The notes under the pieces: generated by a model
Databases searched by the model: none
What the model saw: the letters and a program-made list of their open reading frames with translations, nothing else
Told to the model about the DNA's origin: nothing
In this document: piece after piece, positions 17,487 through 25,146 of the stretch
Numbering within the stretch: the first letter of the stretch is position 1
How the letters are laid out: each line of letters begins with the position of its first letter
Position numbers and translations under genes: made by a program
Assembly: GCA_963787415.1 (NCBI GenBank)
Contig: CAWBCO010000007.1
Span: forward strand, 372,001-436,000
Length of the DNA stretch: 64,000 nucleotides
Direction of reading: 5' to 3'
Source of the DNA: CAVUWL01 sp963787415
GTDB taxonomy: Bacteria > Actinomycetota > Thermoleophilia > Solirubrobacterales > 70-9

Positions 17487-18167
17487 CTAGTGGGAAGGTG
17501 GAGGGAAGGTGGAAGGGCGCGGTGGGTAGAGATATTCCCAGATTCCTCCGGTGAACTCGCCGGGGTCTCGCGCCCGCACCGGTTCGAGCTGGTCGGTGAC
17601 GCTATAGCGCGGACCGAGCTCAACCTGGCCATTTCGGATTCGGGTCTGGAAGTGATCCAGGGGCCGCACCGGCGGACCGCCGATCGGTTTGCCCTGGAAT
17701 TCATAGACGCCGCCATGGCAGGGGCAGATGAAGTTCCCGGCCGCTTCGACAAAGCGGACCGGACAGCCCAGATGGGCGCAGCGATTGGAGAGCGCGATGA
17801 TTTCCTTCGGATTCTCCCCGAGTTGGGCAGACCCCTTGCGGATGTAGGCGGTGGTCTTACCAATGTCGCCGATTCCCTCGGTTTCGGTGAAGACGACTTG
17901 GCGGTAGGTGTCTTCGACGAAGTTCCCGACCGGACCCACCGCCTCCCAGCGCTCCTTACCGCGGTGAAAGATCGGGGCAATCGCGAATCCGACCGCGGGC
18001 AGAATGATCGCCGCACCGGCGAGCCCGCCGACTCCTTGGGCGGCGATCGTGAAGGCACGGCGGCGAGTCATTGACTCGCCCTCAAAGTAGCCGGGAGGGT
18101 CGGGCTTTGCCCGCCCCTGCACGGCAGCCTCCTCGGCCCCGTTCCTGATGTCCGCGTCGTCGGCCAC
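17487..18167 (-). CDS. qcrA: Rieske iron-sulfur subunit QcrA with Tat signal
   Basis: A 226-residue Rieske protein. The [2Fe-2S] ligands are CAHLGC and CPCHGG. The N-terminal MTRRRAFTIAAQGVGGLAGAA contains a twin-arginine motif before a membrane helix, so it should be inserted folded through the Tat system (tatC is at 12687-13460). In the bc complex it takes one electron from menaquinol and hands it to the c-type haem. The predicted start precedes the Tat motif by about 32 acidic residues, which is common for actinobacterial Rieske proteins but leaves the start uncertain. Confidence 0.95.
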   Translation of the reverse strand: MADDADIRNGAEEAAVQGRAKPDPPGYFEGESMTRRRAFTIAAQGVGGLAGAAIILPAVGFAIAPIFHRGKERWEAVGPVGNFVEDTYRQVVFTETEGIGDIGKTTAYIRKGSAQLGENPKEIIALSNRCAHLGCPVRFVEAAGNFICPCHGGVYEFQGKPIGGPPVRPLDHFQTRIRNGQVELGPRYSVTDQLEPVRARDPGEFTGGIWEYLYPPRPSTFPPPSH

Positions 18168-18188
18168 AGCTCGCTGGAGTGCTGAAGT

Positions 18189-18746
18189 CTATTGACTCCG
18201 CGCCGGATGCGGTCGGCCTAAGCGAAGCCCCTGCTTGAACGCATCGTGATCGGCGTTGGGGCCATCGGCGATCGCCTTCGCGGAGGCCCTCCACAGATCC
18301 GCCACCAGACTCTCGCGGCCGTCACTGTGTAGCTGCGCGCAAAGACTGATCAGATCGGCGAGCTCGCCGATCGCGGCTGGGTCACCGAGCCGAGCGAGGC
18401 GCTCGATGCCAAGCGCGTAGAGATAGTCACCGGCGAGTAGGGCGAGGTCGGGGTCATGGCCGCTGAGCAGACGCGGTCTGGCGTAGTGCAGGAGGTAGCC
18501 CTCACGGACAGCCTCAACCACGAGTGCGTACTGCGCTGGGTCGGGAGCCGAGGCGGGACCCGCGGCGGCGATCAGGCCGAGGACCGGCTCCTCCCTTGCC
18601 TCCACCACGCATTCAGAGATTGGGGTTTCCCCTTGCCGCAGCCAGATGCCGAGGGTGCGGAGCACCTCGGCTGGCTGACCGATCTCCGCCAGCGAGCGGT
18701 TTCGCTCGTCGCCGAGGGAGGCGGGGGGGCTGTGCTCGACTCTCAT
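18189..18746 (-). CDS. Conserved hypothetical, distantly isoprenoid-synthase-like
   Basis: A 185-residue all-helical protein whose ATG overlaps the hemL stop (ATGA), so it is translationally coupled. The core HYARPRLLSGHDPDLALLAG and DYLYALGIERLARLGD recalls the helical core of polyprenyl synthetases, and in particular the LAGDY segment of the non-catalytic HepS subunit of heptaprenyl diphosphate synthase. It lacks DDxxD motifs. One idea is a regulatory partner for the polyprenyl synthase 3 kb downstream in the same operon; another is a bc-complex assembly factor. Both are inferences from weak similarity and position. Confidence 0.6.
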   Translation of the reverse strand: MRVEHSPPASLGDERNRSLAEIGQPAEVLRTLGIWLRQGETPISECVVEAREEPVLGLIAAAGPASAPDPAQYALVVEAVREGYLLHYARPRLLSGHDPDLALLAGDYLYALGIERLARLGDPAAIGELADLISLCAQLHSDGRESLVADLWRASAKAIADGPNADHDAFKQGLRLGRPHPARSQ

Positions 18747-20008
18747 AGGGCCACCTGGAGTGATTCGGCGGCGGCGGCAAGGGTGCGGTCAATGCTCTCC
18801 TCATCGTGGGCGAGCGAGACAAACCAAGCCTCAAACTGAGAGGGGGGTGGGTAGATGCCGCGCTCCAGCATTGCCCGGCAAAATCTGGCGTGGGCATCGG
18901 TATCGCAGGCAAGCGCGGCGGCGAAATCCTCGACCGGGGCGGCGGCGAAAAAGAGGGTGATCAGACCGGGGACCGAGGCGATCGACAGGGGGCGAGTTGC
19001 CGCCAGCTCAGTGAGCCCGGCGGCAAGGCGCTCGGTCAATTCGCCGAGGCGTTGATAGGCATCAGCGTTCAACCTTGCCAAGGTTGTGAGACCGGCGGCC
19101 ACCGCAAGCGGATTGCCGGAGAGGGTGCCGGCCTGGTAGACGTCGCCTGCCGGGGCAATTCTCCCCATCAGTTCTGAGCGCCCGCCGAATGCGGCGGCCG
19201 GCAGCCCACCGCCCAGCACCTTGCCGAGCAGGGTCAGGTCAGGTTCGACTCCGTAGAGCTCCTGCGCCCCCCCTCTCGCCACCCGAAATCCGGTGATCAC
19301 CTCGTCGAAGATGAGCAGCGCTCCCGCCGCAGCGCTCACCTCCCGCAGAAACTCGAGGAAGCCGTCCCGCGCTAAGACCACACCCATATTGGCGGGGACC
19401 GGCTCCACCAGAAGTGCCGCCACAGAAAACTCCGTCAGGGCCCGCTCGACCGCGGCGCGGTCATTCCAGCCAACGAGAACCGTCGAGGCGATCTGGGCGG
19501 CACTTACTCCCGGAGAGGCCGGAATTCCGAGCGTCGCCAGGCCCGAGCCCGCGGCAGCCAACAGCCCGTCGGAGTGCCCGTGATAGGCACCGGCGAACTT
19601 GACGATGACCTCGCGCCCGGTCTCCGCGCGGGCGAGGCGCACCGCGCTCATCGCCGCCTCGGTCCCGGAGCTGGTCATGCGCAGCATCTGGATCGAGGGG
19701 ATCCGCGATGCGACCTCCTCGGCAAGCTCCACCTCGGCCCCGGTCGGTGCGCCAAAGCTTGAACCGCGGGCAGCTGCCTCCTCGATCGCCACCACAACCT
19801 CGGGATGGGCGTGGCCGAGAATCAGCGGTCCCCAGGAGCCGACCCAATCCAGGTAGCGATTGCCATCAACGTCGATCAGCTCCGCTCCCTCCCCGCGCTC
19901 GATGAAGATCGGATCGCGGCCGATCTGGCCCATCGCCCGAACCGGGGAGTTGACGCCCCCGGGCAGTACCCGCAATGCTCGCTCAAAGAGCTCTGCCGAG
20001 CGAGTCAT
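18743..20008 (-). CDS. hemL: Glutamate-1-semialdehyde 2,1-aminomutase
   Basis: A PLP enzyme that converts glutamate-1-semialdehyde to 5-aminolevulinate in the C5 heme route. Motifs include LPGGVNSPVRAMG, MTSSGTEAAMSAVRLAR, AYHGHSDGLL, IFDEVITGFRVARGG, the PLP-lysine LLGKVLGGGLPAAAFGG and AGTLSGNPLAVAAGL. I place the start at ATG 20008 (MTRSAELFERAL), typical for HemL; a GTG at 20026 would add six residues. The gene lies 70 nt after the siroheme-decarboxylase-like gene, in the hemB-led operon. Length (421 residues) is normal. Confidence 0.95.
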   Translation of the reverse strand: MTRSAELFERALRVLPGGVNSPVRAMGQIGRDPIFIERGEGAELIDVDGNRYLDWVGSWGPLILGHAHPEVVVAIEEAAARGSSFGAPTGAEVELAEEVASRIPSIQMLRMTSSGTEAAMSAVRLARAETGREVIVKFAGAYHGHSDGLLAAAGSGLATLGIPASPGVSAAQIASTVLVGWNDRAAVERALTEFSVAALLVEPVPANMGVVLARDGFLEFLREVSAAAGALLIFDEVITGFRVARGGAQELYGVEPDLTLLGKVLGGGLPAAAFGGRSELMGRIAPAGDVYQAGTLSGNPLAVAAGLTTLARLNADAYQRLGELTERLAAGLTELAATRPLSIASVPGLITLFFAAAPVEDFAAALACDTDAHARFCRAMLERGIYPPPSQFEAWFVSLAHDEESIDRTLAAAAESLQVAL

Positions 20009-20077
20009 CCAAGCGCGCCGCGCCACAGGCAGGAACCAGACCCGCTCCCGATGGACGCGGTCCCGGACCCGGGCAAT

Positions 20078-21163
20078 TTAGGTGTGCGCCGCCTCCCAGG
20101 CGGCGTAATCGTCGGTGAAGTAGTGAAGGCGGATCTTCTTGTACTCGGTGGAGGAGTAAAGGGTGGCGCGATCGGTGGAACCGATCTCACACTCGGTCGC
20201 GATCGAGGTCAGGATTGCATCGCACTCTTCTTTGGAGCGACCGTGGGCCATGGTGAAGACGCTGTAGGGCCAGTCCTCATAAGTCGGTCGCTGGTAGCAG
20301 TGGGAGATACCCCGGAAGGAGGCCATCCGCGCACCGGTCTGCATGATCTCCCCCTCCGGAACCTTCCAAACTCCCATCCCGTTTGCGGAGAAACCGGCGC
20401 GGCGGTGGTAGAGGATCGCGGCGACCCGGCGTAAGATCTTTCGCTCGACCATGCCCTCGAGTCTGGCAAGCAGCTTCGCGGTTGAGATTTCAAGCGCGGC
20501 CGCCGCCTTATCGTAGGGGCGCTCAACCGCAGCCATCGGACCCTGCAGGGCCCGAATCACCGCGACGTCGGTCGCGTCATAGGGCTGGGGGTCGAGCTCG
20601 CGGGGCGGGGAAGCATCGACCGCCGCCGCCAGTGCATCGGTTCCCTTCTCCATCTCCAGATTCATGTTGATCTTGAACAGGGTCAGGGTGGGGAGCTCGC
20701 GCATCGAGGAGGCCCCGGTCTCGCGCATCAGAACCTCAAGGGTGCCCGCCAGGCCGAGCTCGGAGTCCGGTGGGGTGGCGATCGTGAACCAGAGGTTGAA
20801 ATCGTGGGTGCGCAGGTAATTGTGCGAGACGCCCGGATGGGAGTTGACGATTTTGGCGGCGCGCTGGGGATTGTCGGCGTCAACTTTTGCCGCCACCAGC
20901 ATCGACTCATAGCCCAGCGCACGGGTGTCGAAGATCGGCGTTATCTCGCGGATGATGCGACCCTCAAGCAGACGCCTAGTGCGGGCCAAGACATCGCTTT
21001 GCTCCAGCTCTGCAGCGGCGGCGATCGCCGCGAAGGGTTCGGGCTGCAGGGGAAAGCTCGACTGCAGCAGGTTCATCAGCCGCTTATCGGTCTCATCGAG
21101 GGGGATCGCCGCGCCGTCCTTGCGCGAGCGCGCCTTGGATTGGGGGATCTTCGCTGTCTTCAT
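20078..21163 (-). CDS. Fused AhbA/AhbB-type siroheme decarboxylase (Lrp/AsnC fold)
   Basis: A 361-residue protein made of two tandem Lrp/AsnC-like units, each a winged helix plus a ferredoxin-like domain. Unit 1 (about 20-170) has DETDKRLMNLLQSSFPLQPE and GVSHNYLRTHDFNLWFTIA. Unit 2 (about 190-361) has RRVAAILYHRRAGFSANGMG, HCYQRPTYEDWPYSVFTMAH and YSSTEYKKIRLHYF. These are the signatures of AhbA/AhbB (and NirD/G/H/L) siroheme decarboxylases, which turn siroheme into 12,18-didecarboxysiroheme. AhbA and AhbB are usually separate. The ATG overlaps the hemB stop (ATGA), and hemL follows. It could make heme or heme d1 precursors, or act as a heme-sensing regulator. Family call firm, role inferred. 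Confidence 0.85.
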   Translation of the reverse strand: MKTAKIPQSKARSRKDGAAIPLDETDKRLMNLLQSSFPLQPEPFAAIAAAAELEQSDVLARTRRLLEGRIIREITPIFDTRALGYESMLVAAKVDADNPQRAAKIVNSHPGVSHNYLRTHDFNLWFTIATPPDSELGLAGTLEVLMRETGASSMRELPTLTLFKINMNLEMEKGTDALAAAVDASPPRELDPQPYDATDVAVIRALQGPMAAVERPYDKAAAALEISTAKLLARLEGMVERKILRRVAAILYHRRAGFSANGMGVWKVPEGEIMQTGARMASFRGISHCYQRPTYEDWPYSVFTMAHGRSKEECDAILTSIATECEIGSTDRATLYSSTEYKKIRLHYFTDDYAAWEAAHT

Positions 21164-22131
21164 TGAAGCCACCGTGCGGCCTCCTTTGCGTAGTAGGTGA
21201 TGATCGCGTCGGCGCCGGCGCGGCGGATCGAGGTCAGGGTCTCCAAGACCGCGGGACGCTCCTCGATCCAACCGTTGGCGGCGGCCGCCTTCAGCATCGA
21301 GTACTCGCCGGAGACCTGATAGGCGGCGAGCGGGGCGCCGGTCTGCTCCTTGACCAAGCGCAGCACGTCGAGGTATGGCGTCGCCGGCTTGACCATCAGC
21401 ATGTCGGCGCCCTCCTCGAGGTCCAGTTCGGCCTCGCGCACCGCCTCAACGGCGTTGGCTGGGTCCATCTGGTATCCGCGCCGGTCCCCGAACTCCGGGA
21501 CCGAATCCGCAGCCTCGCGGAAGGGGCCATAAAAGGCGGAGGCGTACTTGGCGCTGTAGGCGATGATCGGTACGCCGGAATGGCCCTCCTCATCAAGCTG
21601 GAAGCGGATCGTGCCGATCCGGCCGTCCATCATGTCGCTCGGGGCGACCGCGTCGGCCCCGGCGAGAGCGTGGGAGATCGCCGTTTTCGCCAGCAGCTCG
21701 ACTGTGATGTCGTTGTCGACCTCACCGTCGCGAATGAAGCCACAGTGACCGTGGGAGGTGTACTCGCAAAGGCAAACGTCGGTGATCACGACCAGCTGGG
21801 GGTGGGCCTCCTTGAGAGCGCGGATCGCCATCTGAACGACGCCCTCGTCATCGTAGGCGCCGCTGCCGCTCTCATCCTTGGCGGAGGGAATGCCAAAGAG
21901 GAGGATCGCTCCAACTCCAGAGCTGATGATCTCCGTCGCCTCAGCGACCAGTTCTGAGATCGAGTACCGCTCGATGCCGGGCATCGAGTCGATCTCCTCG
22001 CGCACCCCTTCTCGGGCGACCACGAAGGCGGGCTGGATCAGGTGCGCTGGTGAGAGCTCGGTTTCGCGCACCAGGGCACGCAAAGCCTCGTTGCGACGCA
22101 GGCGGCGCATCCGGGTTGCGGGGAAGGGCAT
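21160..22131 (-). CDS. hemB: Delta-aminolevulinic acid dehydratase (porphobilinogen synthase)
   Basis: Joins two 5-aminolevulinates into porphobilinogen in the cytoplasm. The N-terminus MPFPATRMRRLRRNEALR is typical, starting at ATG 22131. DVCLCEYTSHGHCG supplies the three cysteines of a zinc site, so this is the zinc-type enzyme. The Schiff-base lysines lie in AYSAKYASAFYGPFR and LMVKPATPYLD. Length (323 residues) is normal. It heads a long leftward operon continuing to the polyprenyl synthase, and a TAGAAT -10 element lies 7 nt before its ATG, suggesting a leaderless message. The divergent ABC gene starts only 33 bp away. Confidence 0.96.
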   Translation of the reverse strand: MPFPATRMRRLRRNEALRALVRETELSPAHLIQPAFVVAREGVREEIDSMPGIERYSISELVAEATEIISSGVGAILLFGIPSAKDESGSGAYDDEGVVQMAIRALKEAHPQLVVITDVCLCEYTSHGHCGFIRDGEVDNDITVELLAKTAISHALAGADAVAPSDMMDGRIGTIRFQLDEEGHSGVPIIAYSAKYASAFYGPFREAADSVPEFGDRRGYQMDPANAVEAVREAELDLEEGADMLMVKPATPYLDVLRLVKEQTGAPLAAYQVSGEYSMLKAAAANGWIEERPAVLETLTSIRRAGADAIITYYAKEAARWLQ

Positions 22132-22138
22132 CGCATCG

Positions 22139-22157
22139 ATTCTAGGCCGGGTAGCGT
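22139..22157. promoter_or_regulatory. Back-to-back leaderless promoters of hemB and the ABC gene
   Basis: In a 33-bp divergent gap, TAGAAT (minus, 22139-22144) ends 7 nt before the hemB ATG and TAGCGT (plus, 22152-22157) ends 7 nt before the ABC ATPase ATG. Each promoter's -35 region must lie inside or next to the other gene's start, so the two should compete for RNA polymerase. Confidence 0.55.
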
Positions 22158-22164
22158 TCCGACG

Positions 22165-22896
22165 ATGAGCGCCGTCACCCCAACAGCAGCGCTGCAGGCA
22201 CGGGGCCTGGCCAAGCACTACGGATCTCAGGCGGCCCTGAGGGGTATCGATCTCGAAGCTCGACCCGGCGAAATGCTTGCGGTGATCGGGCCCAATGGAG
22301 CGGGCAAGACGACGCTGTTATCGATTCTGGCCGCGATCGTCAAGCCCGATGCGGGGGAGGTCTTCCTTCCCCGCGGGGAGGTCGGCTGGGTCCCCCAACA
22401 GGCCGCCCTGTATCGGCGCCTCACGGTGGAGGAGAATCTCCTGCTCTTTGCCCGTTTGGAGCGCCTCACCGATCCCGCTGCCGCGGTGGAGGAGATGCTC
22501 GAGCTGGCCGGACTCAGCCAACGCCGGGGGGAGATCGTCGCCCGCCTCTCCGGCGGCAACCAGCAGCGAATCAACATCGCGATCGGCTTGCTGTCGCGAC
22601 CGAGCGTCTTGCTCCTCGATGAGCCCAGCGTCGGGCTCGACCCACGCCAACGGGCTCGCCTCTGGGAGTTCGTCGGCGAGCTCGCCCGCCGCGGAACGAC
22701 GGTGATCTTCTCAACCCACGACATCCAGGAGGCAGAGCGATACGGGAGGCGGCTGCTCGTTCTCGCCGACGGGGAGGCCCTCTTTGACGGGCCCACCGAG
22801 GGTCTGCGCGAGGCGCTGCGACGCGAGGCTCCCGAGGCGGCTGAGAGCGATTTTGAGACGGCCTTCGTCGCCTACCTCCGCCACCGAGGTCACTGA
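22165..22896 (+). CDS. ABC transporter ATP-binding protein
   Basis: A 243-residue ABC ATPase of the ABC-2 exporter type. Walker A is GPNGAGKTT, the Q-loop lies in VPQQAALYRRLTVEENL, the signature is LSGGNQQR, Walker B is VLLLDEPSVGLDP and the switch His is in STHD. It powers the permease encoded 5 nt downstream. Substrate unknown; similar pairs export drugs, lipids or act in cytochrome or electron-chain maturation. ATG 22165 is supported by the TAGCGT hexamer 7 nt upstream; no Shine-Dalgarno is seen. Confidence 0.92.
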   Translation: MSAVTPTAALQARGLAKHYGSQAALRGIDLEARPGEMLAVIGPNGAGKTTLLSILAAIVKPDAGEVFLPRGEVGWVPQQAALYRRLTVEENLLLFARLERLTDPAAAVEEMLELAGLSQRRGEIVARLSGGNQQRINIAIGLLSRPSVLLLDEPSVGLDPRQRARLWEFVGELARRGTTVIFSTHDIQEAERYGRRLLVLADGEALFDGPTEGLREALRREAPEAAESDFETAFVAYLRHRGH

Positions 22897-22901
22897 GCAC
22901 G

Positions 22902-24255
22902 GTGCGCTGGCTCCTCCTCAAGGACCTCCAGATTCTGCGGCGATCGCCGCTGCAGGCCTTCCTCCTGGTTGCCTACCCGGTGCTGATCGCGGTGCTGATC
23001 GGATTCGCGATCTCGCGCGAGCCGGGTAAGCCTCGGGTGGCGTTCCTCAACGAGATTCCCGCCGGCGCCAGGGTGAGCGTCGGCGGCAAGCAGTTGCCGG
23101 CGGTCGGGGCGGGGGTCCGCATCTGCGGACGGGTCGAATGCGTCAAGGTCAAAAACCACCGCGAAGCGGTCGAAGAGGTCCGCTCCGGCGACGTGCTGGC
23201 AGCGTTGATCCTGCCCTCAGACCTGGTCGAACAGATCAATTCGCTCTCGGGCCTAAACCCGGGAACCCCACGGGTCGAAGTGATCGTCAACGAGGAGAAC
23301 CCGGTCAAGGCCGAGTTGGTCAACGAGCGGATCGAATCGCTGCTCGCCCAGGCCAATCTGCTGATCGCGCGGCGGATCGCGGTGGAAGGCGGCCACTATC
23401 TCAACCTCCTGATCAACGGCGGTGGGTTCAACGTGCTCGGCCAAACCTTCCACATCCTCGGCCTCCGCTCCAGTGCCCGGATCCTCGCCGCCCTGGAACC
23501 GACGCTGCCGCGCGGCGCGCTGCGCGGCTCGCTCGCTGAGGTCACCCACTTTTCCAACCTGGCCCGCGAAAATCTCAACGTCGCCGGACCCCTGATCGAT
23601 CGCATCGCGCAGCCGATCGAAGTCGACAAGCAGGTTGTCAACGGCTCAACTCCACCACTTGAAATATTCGCGATCGCCGTCGCCGCGACCCTCACTCTGA
23701 CCTTCGTGACGGTACTGCTGGTGGCCGGGTCGCTCGCCCTTGAGCGCGAGGAGAACGCATTCTCACGCCTCACCCGCGGCCTCATATCCCCCCTTCAGTT
23801 GCTGGGCGCAAAGATCGCTCTGGGGATCGGAGTCGGCCTCTTGGTCACCATCTTGATGCTCGCCGGGTTGCAGTTCTTCGTCCCCCTGCACTGGAGCCGC
23901 TTCGGCCTTTGGCTGGTCGCGATCCTCGCCGGCAGCGGGGCGCTCGCCGCAGCCGGGGCGGCGCTCGGGTGCCGCGGCCCGCGAGGTCCGCGCCGTCTCC
24001 CTGCTCGCCTTTATGGTGACGCTGCCGATCGCCTTCCTTTCGCTGATCCCCTCTGGGGTCGTCGGTCCAGGCCTTTATGAGGTGATCAAGCTTGCAACCG
24101 ATCTGTTTCCGTTCAAGCCGGCGCTGGAAGCGATGAGCGCAGCGCTTGACTCCGCCGGACCCGGGATCGGTCTCCCTCTCTTGCACCTGACGATTCTGAT
24201 CGTCGCCTACGGCTTGATTGCCCGCCTCTGCCTGCGACGATTCGCCGCGGTCTAA
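22902..24255 (+). pseudogene. ABC-2 type permease with a one-base frameshift
   Basis: GTG 22902 starts VRWLLLKDLQILRRSPLQAF, followed by the first helix, a large extracytoplasmic domain (about residues 45-250) and five more helices, the layout of ABC-2 permeases of the YhaP/NatB kind. At 23967-23970 (CTCGGGTGCC) an extra G breaks the frame; as written the protein ends at 24080 in nonsense. Dropping one G restores AALGAAAREVRAVSLLAFMV, two to three normal helices and a stop at 24253-24255. The ATPase partner is intact, so a sequencing error is plausible. Real inactivation would leave the ATPase without its membrane partner. Confidence 0.82.
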
Positions 24256-24344
24256 GAACGCCTCGGCCGCGACGCTTTGAAAAGCGAGCAGCGCCGATCG
24301 AGCCGCGGGGCCTTGCTCGCCGCATCCTCCCGGCGAACAGCGTC

Positions 24345-24350
24345 TAGGGT
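24345..24350 (+). promoter_or_regulatory. -10-like element of ymdB-family gene, leaderless spacing
   Basis: TAGGGT ends exactly 7 nt before GTG 24358. It supports that start against an in-frame start at 24277, which would add 27 residues without similarity. Confidence 0.45.
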
Positions 24351-24357
24351 CCCAATC

Positions 24358-25146
24358 GTGCGCGTGCTATTCATCGGAGATGTGGTGGGTGGGCCGGGGC
24401 GGCGTGGGCTCCGCGAAGCGATGCCCGGCCTGCGCGAGCGCCTGCGGCCCGATCTGGTCATCGTCAACGGTGAGAATTCGGCCGGCGGAATGGGGATCAC
24501 GGAGAAGACCGCGGCCGACCTCTTTGAGATCGGCGCCGATGTGATCACCAGCGGCAACCACGTCTACCGCCACCGCGAGGTCTACCCCTACCTTGACCAA
24601 AGCGAGCGGCTGATCCGGCCGGCAAACTACCCCCTCGCCAACCCCGGTCGCGGTCACACAGTGGTCGAATCGGCGGGCCGGCGGATCGGAGTGATCAATT
24701 TGAGCGGCGCGGAGGGGTTGAAGGTGGCCCGCTCCCCCTTTCATGAGGTTGACGCCATCCTCGAGCGGCTCGAGGCGGATTGCGCGGTGGTCGACTTTCA
24801 CGCCGAGATGACGAGCGAGAAGGTGGCTATGGGCTGGCACCTGGATGGGCGTGTGGCGGCGGTCTTTGGCACCCACACCCACGTCCCAACCGCCGATGCG
24901 CGGGTGCTGCCACGGGGAACGGCATTCATCTCCGATGTGGGGATGACGGGGTCACGTGCCAGCGTGCTGGGGGTCAAGCCCGAGCAGGCGATTGCGCGTC
25001 TGATCACTCAGATGCCGGTCAGATTTGAGACCGCGGAGGAGGACGTCTGGGTGATGGGGGCACTGGTGGAGGTGGCGCCCGATGGCTTGGCCGAATCGAT
25101 CGAGCCGGTCTTGATCCCTGCGAATGCGACCAGCAGCAGCGGATAG
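24358..25146 (+). CDS. ymdB: YmdB-family metallophosphoesterase
   Basis: A 262-residue calcineurin-like phosphoesterase of the YmdB family (2',3'-cyclic nucleotide phosphodiesterases in Bacillus). The dinuclear metal ligands are visible: LFIGDVVG (Asp), VNGENSAGG (Glu/Asn), SGNHVY (Asn-His), DFHAEMTSEK (His) and FGTHTHVPTAD (two His). GTG 24358 gives the family's typical N-terminus VRVLFIGDVVGGPGR. Its 3' end overlaps the convergent glycosyltransferase-like gene by 139 bp, which is large for bacteria. In Bacillus YmdB affects biofilm and motility decisions; that role here is only inferred. Confidence 0.92.
   Translation: MRVLFIGDVVGGPGRRGLREAMPGLRERLRPDLVIVNGENSAGGMGITEKTAADLFEIGADVITSGNHVYRHREVYPYLDQSERLIRPANYPLANPGRGHTVVESAGRRIGVINLSGAEGLKVARSPFHEVDAILERLEADCAVVDFHAEMTSEKVAMGWHLDGRVAAVFGTHTHVPTADARVLPRGTAFISDVGMTGSRASVLGVKPEQAIARLITQMPVRFETAEEDVWVMGALVEVAPDGLAESIEPVLIPANATSSSG

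Noticed and set aside
24277..24357. In-frame N-terminal extension of the ymdB-type protein
   Set aside because: The 27 added residues are Arg/Ser rich, unlike the family, and a -10-like element lies between the two starts.
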